Origin: CAVYVZ01 sp963772065
GTDB taxonomy: Bacteria > Acidobacteriota > Vicinamibacteria > Vicinamibacterales > UBA2999
Assembly (NCBI GenBank): GCA_963772065.1
Contig: CAVYVZ010000006.1
Location: 1-64,000, forward strand
Reading direction: 5' to 3'
Length of the DNA: 64,000 nt
Part shown: piece by piece, positions 58,156 through 64,000 of the stretch
Position numbering within the stretch: position 1 is the first letter of the stretch
Layout: the number at the start of each line of letters is the position of its first letter
Notes under the pieces: generated by a model
What the model saw: the letters and a program-made list of their open reading frames with translations, nothing else
Database searches by the model: none
What the model was told of the DNA's origin: nothing
Made by a program: the position numbers and the translations under genes

Positions 58156-58181
58156 GCTGGAGTCTCCGAGGAGACTCCAGC
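58156..58181. terminator. 12-bp perfect inverted repeat between convergent genes
   Basis: GCTGGAGTCTCC (58156-58167) and GGAGACTCCAGC (58170-58181) are separated by two bases. The hairpin lies between the DUF5670-type stop (58138) and the amidohydrolase stop (58184), and should serve both strands. Confidence 0.7.
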
Positions 58182-58183
58182 AG

Positions 58184-59451
58184 CTATCGCAGAACGCGCC
58201 CGCCGAGCATCACCCAGCTGACGCGCTCGGTCGCGGTGATGTCCTGCAGCGGATCGCCAGGCATCGCCACGAGGTCTGCGAGCTTGCCGGCCGCGATGCT
58301 GCCGCGGTCGTCCTTGCCGAGGAGATCGGCCGCGTGCACCGTTGCGGTCCGCAGCGCCTCGAGCGGCGTCATGCCGAACTTCACGTAGACCGCGAACTCC
58401 TTCGCGTTCTCGCCGTGCGGGAAGACCGCCGCGTCGGTGCCGAACGCGATCTTCACCCCGGCCGCGATCGCCTTGCGCAGGCTCTCGCGCGCGACCGGCA
58501 GCACGCTCTCCGCCTTCTTTCTGACGAGCGGCGGCAAGCACGGCGAGGTTGATCCGGTCACCGAGATAGGTCGTCGGCACCAGGTACGTGCCGCGCTCCT
58601 TCATGAGCGCGATCGCCTCGTCATCGAGCATCGAGCCATGCTCGATGGAGGCAACGCCTGCGCGCACGGCGGCCTTGATGCCCTCGGTGCCATGCGCGTG
58701 CGCAGCGACCTTCACCCCGTGGCGCGCCGCCTCCTGCACCATCGCCTGAAGCTCTTCGAGCGTGTATTGCTGCGCGCCCACCGGGCCCTCGAGCGAGAGC
58801 ACGCCGGCGGTGGCGCACGTCTTGATGACCTGCGCTCCATGCTTGATCTGGTGGCGAACCGCCTCGACGACCTCCCACGGACCGTTGGCGATTCCCTGGG
58901 CTCGGGCCCCGCTCGAGCACACCGGGCGCGAATCCCGTCACGTCGCAGTGCCCGCCTGTGATCCCGAGTGGATAGCGCGATGGGATCACGCGCGGTGCCG
59001 TGACGTCGCCGCGCTCGACGGCTTTCGCCAGCGCCACGGTGACGTCGCCGCCAAAGTCCCGCACCGTCGTGAAGCCGGCCATCACCGTCGTTCGGCCGTG
59101 CCGCGCCGCTTTGAAGGCCGCGTCGACTTCGGTATGCGTGACAGGCTCGACGAAGGTGGTGGGGCCGATCTCGAGCGCCAGATGCGTGTGCGCGTCGATG
59201 AAGCCGGGCATCAGCGTCACATCGCCGAGGTCGACGATCTGCGCTCCAGGCGGTGGAGACGTCGGGTTGACGGCGGTGATCCGATCACCCTGGACGACGA
59301 CCGTGGCACCGCGGAGCATCTGTCCGCTGGCGACGTCGAGCAGCCGCGCAGCGCGCACCGCCACGGCGGGAGGCTGCTGCGGCTGCTGCGCGGCCAGCGT
59401 GACCGACGCCGCAAGCGTCAGGGCGGCCCCGCTCAGACGGGTGAAGGACAT
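58184..59451 (-). CDS. Exported metal-dependent amidohydrolase (two frame breaks)
   Basis: A signal peptide (MSFTRLSGAALTLAASVTLAAQ) leads into an imidazolonepropionase/prolidase-like amidohydrolase of about 420 residues. It has the metal motif MPGFIDAHTHLALE, HGAQVIKTCATAGVLS, KVAAHAHGTEGIKAAV, IEHGSMLDDEA and GTDAAVFPHG. Frame breaks lie at about 58905-58911 (GGGGCCC run) and 58533-58541 (before PPLVRKKAESVLPVARESLRKA). Collinear text on each side shows the gene is otherwise whole. It probably cleaves an amide or peptide bond in the periplasm; the substrate is unknown. Confidence 0.87.
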
Positions 59452-59468
59452 GCGCGCGAATGACACGG

Positions 59469-60319
59469 CTACGGTTGCGAAGACGTCTTCGCCGCCGGTT
59501 TCTTGGGCAGCCAGAAGGCCGGGTCCTGGGCGCGCACTTCCTTCGGCACGTAGCTCATCTCCGGATCGACGCGGAAGCGATGGGTCTCCTCGTTGACCAG
59601 CGCTTCCTTCCCGAACTTGTCCAGGGCCGCGCGCTCCTCCGCGTTCGCCCCCTTCATCGTCGCCTCGCCCGCGGCCATGATCTTGTCGAAGTCTCCGAAG
59701 CCCGCGGTCGAGCTGGAGAATCAGGTAGGTTGGCCCGGGCATTCCGGCGGTGACTTCGTAGACTCGGAAGTTCACGCCTGGCGCCGAGCGCCCGGCCGCC
59801 GAGCCGTACGCCTTGGCAGCCGCGGCGAATGTGGCCTGATGGCCCGGCCTGACCCGGAAGATCGTGATCTCGAAAAACCGCTGCTTCGCGATCTCGGGAA
59901 ACGTGCCGTAGCTCAAGTCCTTGCGGGCCATGGCATGGATGGTTCGAACGCCGGTGATGTGCTCGGCATCCGCCCGCGACAGCCGCGCCAACTCCGCCGC
60001 GAGGACGGGATCGTCGCTGGATCGCTTCATCTCGTCCGCCATCGCGGCGTGCGAGTCGTAGGGCACGACGAACCACGCCTCACCTGCGCCCGTGAGAGAC
60101 ACCAGGCCCAGTGAGTAGTACCGGGGACTTTGCCTTCTCGAACGCTGCCGGCCAGCCCGCCTCGATCTTGACATGCTCGGCGGCGTGACCGACCTTCACG
60201 TCTTCCCTGATGATCTGAAGGAGATTCGGCTGTGTCGTCGGGAGTCCCGCAGGCTGCGCGAACGCCGCTGTTCCGGTGACGACGATCGCCAGGGTCACGA
60301 ACGAACTGATTCTGAACAT
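59469..60319 (-). CDS. Exported protein of unknown function (two frame breaks)
   Basis: A signal peptide (MFRISSFVTLAIVVTGTAAFAQ, ATG 60319) precedes about 260 residues I cannot assign to a named family. It looks like two related alpha/beta units: one with LLQIIREDVKVGHAAEHVKIEAGWPAAF and EAWFVVPYDSHAAMADEM, another with FFEITIFRVRPGHQATFAAAAKAY and TYLILQLDRG. This spacing resembles NIPSNAP or dimeric ferredoxin-like domains, which is a weak guess. Breaks lie at 60122-60126 (extra G) and 59701-59703 (extra C). A GGAAGG Shine-Dalgarno is present. The amidohydrolase gene starts 17 bases downstream. Confidence 0.7.
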
Positions 60320-60417
60320 AGTCCCACCTTCCGGAGGCGGAGCGAGAGAGATTGACGTGAGGGAGCCGCGCGGAGCCTGCCACCAGGCCCCGCGCCATGT
60401 CAATTGAAATCTGACAT

Positions 60418-63400
60418 TTATTGCGTCGGATTGGCGGGCTTCGGCGGCGGAGGCGTCGGTTTCCTGGTCGGGTCGATCGGCTCGAGCCTCTCCCGCTTCA
60501 GCGCGGCGTTCAGTCGCTGCAGCCCCGCTTTCAGCGTGGCATCACGCCGCGCGAGCTGCTTGTCCAGCAGCGCCGACAGCTCCTTGAACACCTCGTAGCT
60601 CTGATCGGTTGGCTTGCTGTCCGCGCTCTCGATCACGCCGCTCAGCGCCGCGATCTTGTTGTTCAACCTGATCGGATAGTTCAACGGATCCTGGCTGCTG
60701 CGGTTCCGCACCTGATAGACCTCTTCCTCCACCATCGTGAGCGGCTTCATCAGGCCATCAGCCAGCGCCTGGATTTCCTTGCGCCGCCGCTCGGGCACCT
60801 TGGCGAGGCGGTCGTTCACCTGCTCACGAATCGAGCGAACCTGCAGCACGGCATTGTTCGCTTCGGTCACCTTGTCGCGCACCTCGACCGACAGCTTGTA
60901 CTGCGCGTGCAGATCCGCTTCGGTGATGCCTTGCTTCGCGAGCCTCGAGTCGAGGCCGATCCGGAACTTCCGCATCGCGCTCTGGCCACCGGCGCTCACG
61001 CGCACGATGTACTCACCGGGCGGCGACGCCGGCCCGCGCTCGGGCCGCGCCGCCCACATGATCATGCCGGGAAACACGACCGCGCCGTCCTGCCGCATGT
61101 CCCACGTGAACCGGTTCATCCCCTTCTTCACGCCCACGCGCGGCGGCGGTCCGCCGCCGAAGAAGAAGTCGAGCTCACTGCGCTCCGGTTCCTTGTCCTT
61201 CGGAGTCCCCGTGAAGGAACGCAGTACCTTGCCGCTTCCGTCGACGATCTCGACCTTCACCTCCTCGGCGTCCTTGCCCAGGTAGTAGTCGAACGCGACG
61301 TTGCGATCGAGGCCGCGAAGCGGATTCTCGACCTCGAAAAGGTGCAGGGCGCTCGACGTGAGCTGCGGCGTCGCCTGACGGAGCACGCCGATATCGTCGA
61401 GGATGTAGAACCCGCGGCCGTGCGTTCCGATCACCAGGTCGCGGTCGTTCACCGCGATCCCATGCACCGGCGTGACCGGCAGATTCAAGCGCAGCGACTG
61501 CCAGGTCGCGCCGTCGTCGAACGACACGTACATGCCGTTCTCCATGCCGAGGTACAGCAGCCCCTTGCGCTTGACGTCCTCACGGATCGCGCGCGGGAAA
61601 TCGTTGGCCGGGAGACCGTTGACGATCTTCGTCCACGTCTTGCCGAAGTCGGCGGTCCTGTAGACGTACGGCGCGCGGTCGGTGCGCTGATAGCGGTTGC
61701 CCGCGAGGTACGCGACGCCGTTCGTATGGGGCGATGCCTCGATGAGGCTGATGCGCGTGAAGTCGGGCAGATCCGGCGGCGTGACCTTCGTCCAGTTCTT
61801 GCCCCCGTCGCGCGTGATGTGCACGTACCCGTCGTCGGACCCGGTCCAGATCGTGTTGATGTCCTGCCGCGACGGCGCGATGGTGAAGATCGTCGCGTAC
61901 GTCTCGACGCCGGTCTGGTCCTTCGTGATTGGCCCACCCGACGGTCCCATCGTGGCCTTGTCGGCGCGCGTGAGGTCGGGGCTGATCTTCGTCCAGCTCT
62001 GTCCTCCGTTCGTCGTCATGAACAGGTGCTGCGACGAGGCGTACAGGATTTTCGGATCGAGGGGCGAGTAGACGATCGGATACGTCCACTGGAAGCGTTC
62101 CTTGATGTCTTCCGACGAATGCCCCATCGGATTGCTTGGATAGACCGTGACGATGCGGCGCTGATCGGTGCTGCGATCGAGGCGCGTCATCAGGCCGCCA
62201 TAGCTGCCGGCGAAGAAGACGTCCGGGTTCGTCGGATCGCTCGCGATGTAGCCGCTCTCGCCACCGCCTGGCGAATAGAAAATCGGCGGCAGGCTTCCCT
62301 CCCCCGCTCCCGGGTTCGCCTCGCTGCCGACGCATGCCGTGCTGTTGTCCTGCTGCGCACCGCACACGTGATACGGCACGTGTTTCGTCAGGAACACGTT
62401 GTAGAACTGCGACGTGGCGTACCCCTGGCCCGTCCAGGTCTTCCCTGCGTTCACGCTCACGTTGCCCCCGCCGTCGTTTCCCTGCACCATCCTGTTGCTG
62501 TCGTTCGGCGCGATCCAGAGGTCGTGGTTGTCGCCGTGAGGGGGACGAATCTGCGTGGGAAAGGTCTTGCCCGCGTCGTCGCTCCGCCAGAACTGGACGT
62601 TGAGGACGTACACGCGGTCCTTGATCATCGGATCGGCCGTGATGTGGGTGTAGTAGAACGCGCGCTGACGGAGCTTGCGATCCTGATCGCCGGCCTTCCA
62701 CGTAGCGCCAGCGTCATCCGACACATAGACGCCGCCGTTCTCGTTTTCGATGATGGCGTACACGCGGTTGCCGTCGGCGCCGGACACGCTGACGCCGCTC
62801 CTGCCCCAGAGCCCGCCCGGCAGGCCTGGATTCCTGGTGATCTCCTTCCAGGTAGCGCCGCCGTCGGTGGATTTGAACAGGCCGCTTCCGGGACCGCCGC
62901 TTTCCATCGAGTGCGGCGTCCGATAGACCTGCCACATGGCCGCATACAGAACGTCGGGGTTCTTGGGATCGATCGAGAGATCGATCGCGCCGGTCTCGTT
63001 GTTGCGGAAGAGCACCTGCTGCCAGGTCTTGCCGCCATCGGCGCTGCGGTAGACGCCGCGCTCGGGGTTCGGTCCGTACGCGTGGCCGAGCACCGCCGCA
63101 TACACGAGATCCGGTTTCGTCGGGTGCACGCGAATCTTGCTGACGGTCTCGGTGTTCTCGAGGCCGATGTGCGTCCAGGTCTTGCCCGCGTCGGTGGACT
63201 TGTAGACGCCATCTCCCTGGAGGATGTTGCCGCGGAAGCAGCTCTCCCCCATCCCGGCATAGACGACGTCGGGATTCGAAGGCGCCACGGCGAGAGCTCC
63301 GACCGATGAGGTCTTCAGAAAGGTGTCGGTGACCGGCGTCCACGTGTTGCCGTAATCGTCAGACTTGAACACGCCGCCGCCGACGGCGCCGAAGAAGTAC

Positions 63401-63591
63401 TCGTTGGGTCGCGCCGCCGATCCGGCAACCGCGATCGATCGCCCGCCGCGATCCGGGCCGATCGACCGCCACTTCATGCCGGCGTAGATCGACGGATCGA
63501 TTGTGCTGCCCGGCTGCGCCTGAACCACGGGCGCGGCGGTCATCACACTGAGCGCGAGCGCGGCGAGGACAGAAAATCCAATAGTTCGCAT
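60418..63591 (-). CDS. Exported sortilin/BNR-type beta-propeller protein, 1057 aa
   Basis: A signal peptide (about 1-26) is followed by two large propellers made of BNR/VPS10 repeats with Asp-box words (SDDYGNTWTPV, STDAGKTWTHI, SADGGKTWQQV, STDGGATWKEI, TRDGGKNWTKV). After about residue 750 comes a beta-rich region (LFEVENPLRGLDRNVAFDYYL), and the C-terminus (about 880-1040) is helical and coiled. Related acidobacterial and Bacteroidota proteins are annotated as glycosyl hydrolase-like, but no catalytic residues can be assigned. The frame is intact over 3.2 kb. ATG 63591 is used, 6 bases after TAGAAT. Confidence 0.88.
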   Translation of the reverse strand: MRTIGFSVLAALALSVMTAAPVVQAQPGSTIDPSIYAGMKWRSIGPDRGGRSIAVAGSAARPNEYFFGAVGGGVFKSDDYGNTWTPVTDTFLKTSSVGALAVAPSNPDVVYAGMGESCFRGNILQGDGVYKSTDAGKTWTHIGLENTETVSKIRVHPTKPDLVYAAVLGHAYGPNPERGVYRSADGGKTWQQVLFRNNETGAIDLSIDPKNPDVLYAAMWQVYRTPHSMESGGPGSGLFKSTDGGATWKEITRNPGLPGGLWGRSGVSVSGADGNRVYAIIENENGGVYVSDDAGATWKAGDQDRKLRQRAFYYTHITADPMIKDRVYVLNVQFWRSDDAGKTFPTQIRPPHGDNHDLWIAPNDSNRMVQGNDGGGNVSVNAGKTWTGQGYATSQFYNVFLTKHVPYHVCGAQQDNSTACVGSEANPGAGEGSLPPIFYSPGGGESGYIASDPTNPDVFFAGSYGGLMTRLDRSTDQRRIVTVYPSNPMGHSSEDIKERFQWTYPIVYSPLDPKILYASSQHLFMTTNGGQSWTKISPDLTRADKATMGPSGGPITKDQTGVETYATIFTIAPSRQDINTIWTGSDDGYVHITRDGGKNWTKVTPPDLPDFTRISLIEASPHTNGVAYLAGNRYQRTDRAPYVYRTADFGKTWTKIVNGLPANDFPRAIREDVKRKGLLYLGMENGMYVSFDDGATWQSLRLNLPVTPVHGIAVNDRDLVIGTHGRGFYILDDIGVLRQATPQLTSSALHLFEVENPLRGLDRNVAFDYYLGKDAEEVKVEIVDGSGKVLRSFTGTPKDKEPERSELDFFFGGGPPPRVGVKKGMNRFTWDMRQDGAVVFPGMIMWAARPERGPASPPGEYIVRVSAGGQSAMRKFRIGLDSRLAKQGITEADLHAQYKLSVEVRDKVTEANNAVLQVRSIREQVNDRLAKVPERRRKEIQALADGLMKPLTMVEEEVYQVRNRSSQDPLNYPIRLNNKIAALSGVIESADSKPTDQSYEVFKELSALLDKQLARRDATLKAGLQRLNAALKRERLEPIDPTRKPTPPPPKPANPTQ

Positions 63592-63597
63592 TCGCAA

Positions 63598-63603
63598 ATT
63601 CTA
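63598..63603 (-). promoter_or_regulatory. -10-like hexamer TAGAAT of the propeller gene
   Basis: Minus-strand TAGAAT ends 6 bases before ATG 63591, the same spacing as at the divergent methyltransferase gene. Confidence 0.5.
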
Positions 63604-63634
63604 CCGTCCCGTTTGTCACCGCATGCAACGAGTT

Positions 63635-63666
63635 GGGGACCTGGCACCTTAGGGGCCAGGCCCCTA
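63635..63666. repeat. REP-like single arm
   Basis: GGACCTGGCACCTTAGGGG and CCAGGCCCCTA match one arm of the hairpin at 38534-38609 with few changes. It contains its own small palindrome GGGGCCAGGCCCC. It sits in the divergent gap, directly in front of the methyltransferase promoter. Confidence 0.7.
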
Positions 63667-63667
63667 T

Positions 63668-63673
63668 TAGAAT
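63668..63673 (+). promoter_or_regulatory. -10-like hexamer TAGAAT of the methyltransferase gene
   Basis: TAGAAT begins two bases after the REP-like arm and ends 6 bases before ATG 63680. Confidence 0.5.
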
Positions 63674-63679
63674 CAGCGC

Positions 63680-64000
63680 ATGACGATGCCCGGAAACCCT
63701 CCCTCCCCCGAGTTGTTTTTCGAGACGGTGAACGCGTACCAACGCACGGCGGCGCTCAAGTCGGCGCTGGAACTGGACGTATTCACGGCTATCGCCGACG
63801 GCGCCATGACGGTCGCAGCCGTAGCCGAGAAATCCGGCGCATCGCACCGCGGCATCCGCATACTGCTCGACTATGTGACGGTCCTCGGGTTTCTGACGAA
63901 GAGCGGTGACCGATACGAGCTCACGGCCGATTCAGCCATGTTCCTCAGCCGCCGTTCTCCGGCTTATGTGGGGGGCACGGTGCAGTTCCTCGCGACCCCG
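63680..64000 (+). CDS. SAM-dependent O-methyltransferase-type protein (N-terminal part)
   Basis: The first 107 residues read MTMPGNPPSPELFFETVNAYQ and continue LELDVFTAIADGAMTVAAVAEKSGASHRGIRILLDYVTVLGFLTKSGDRYELT. This is the winged-helix dimerisation domain typical of small-molecule O-methyltransferases. The catalytic SAM-binding domain lies beyond the window. The substrate cannot be predicted. Confidence 0.8.
   Translation, partial: MTMPGNPPSPELFFETVNAYQRTAALKSALELDVFTAIADGAMTVAAVAEKSGASHRGIRILLDYVTVLGFLTKSGDRYELTADSAMFLSRRSPAYVGGTVQFLATP

Noticed and set aside
60421..63309. 962-residue frame antisense to the sortilin-type propeller gene
   Set aside because: The opposite strand has a signal peptide and repeated Asp-boxes; this frame is compositional shadow.

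Overview
The window is 64 kb of GC-rich bacterial DNA, densely coded on both strands with short intergenic gaps. The gene content points to an Acidobacteriota chromosome, probably the Vicinamibacteria lineage. The evidence is several Ser/Thr kinases, two of them fused to TolB-like propellers, a 1057-residue sortilin-type propeller, LPS export genes, a MoxR/Bat operon and CsbD/DUF5670 stress genes. That placement is inferred from gene content; no rRNA gene is present. No gene-free stretch exceeds 300 bases.

Layout. 1-14070 is mostly minus strand: an LPS export block (lptB end, a long LptC/LptA protein) with an EamA-type permease and its XRE-cupin regulator, then recJ, accA, dnaE and guaA. Facing them are a B3/B4-domain protein and a PQQ-type propeller. 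14192-18191 is a large NtrY-like sensor kinase. 18200-21186 (minus) carries pssA-psd, a DUF465 protein, rimI and tsaB. mutS, a TPR membrane protein, tRNA-Arg(CCU), apt and acylphosphatase follow. 26319-32103 is a six-gene MoxR-DUF58-Bat operon with overlapping genes. A decayed IS5-family element (32124-33399) sits at the 3' end of an outer-membrane protein gene. 34724-38596 holds a divergent Ser/Thr kinase and hybrid histidine kinase. Next come an OmpA-like lipoprotein, a three-subunit molybdenum hydroxylase, a flavin alpha-hydroxyacid oxidase, a six-TM kinase and two TolB-propeller kinases. These are interspersed with a GAF/anti-sigma-type ATPase, a STAS protein, an esterase, a PL6-like lyase, an M20 peptidase and an amidohydrolase. 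The window ends in a sortilin-type propeller gene and the start of a methyltransferase.

Three cross-cutting patterns matter more than any single gene. First, at least 18 single-base reading-frame breaks hit conserved genes, many in homopolymers, which looks like consensus error in a long-read assembly; I annotate across them and say where. Second, many genes have a TANAAT-like hexamer 4-10 bases before the start codon and no Shine-Dalgarno, suggesting leaderless transcription; genes inside operons or with a visible GGAGG do not. Third, intergenic gaps, mainly between convergent genes, are filled by short word-like repeats and hairpins, some recurring at distant sites and supplying stop codons. 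I find no CRISPR array, prophage or recognisable biosynthetic cluster.
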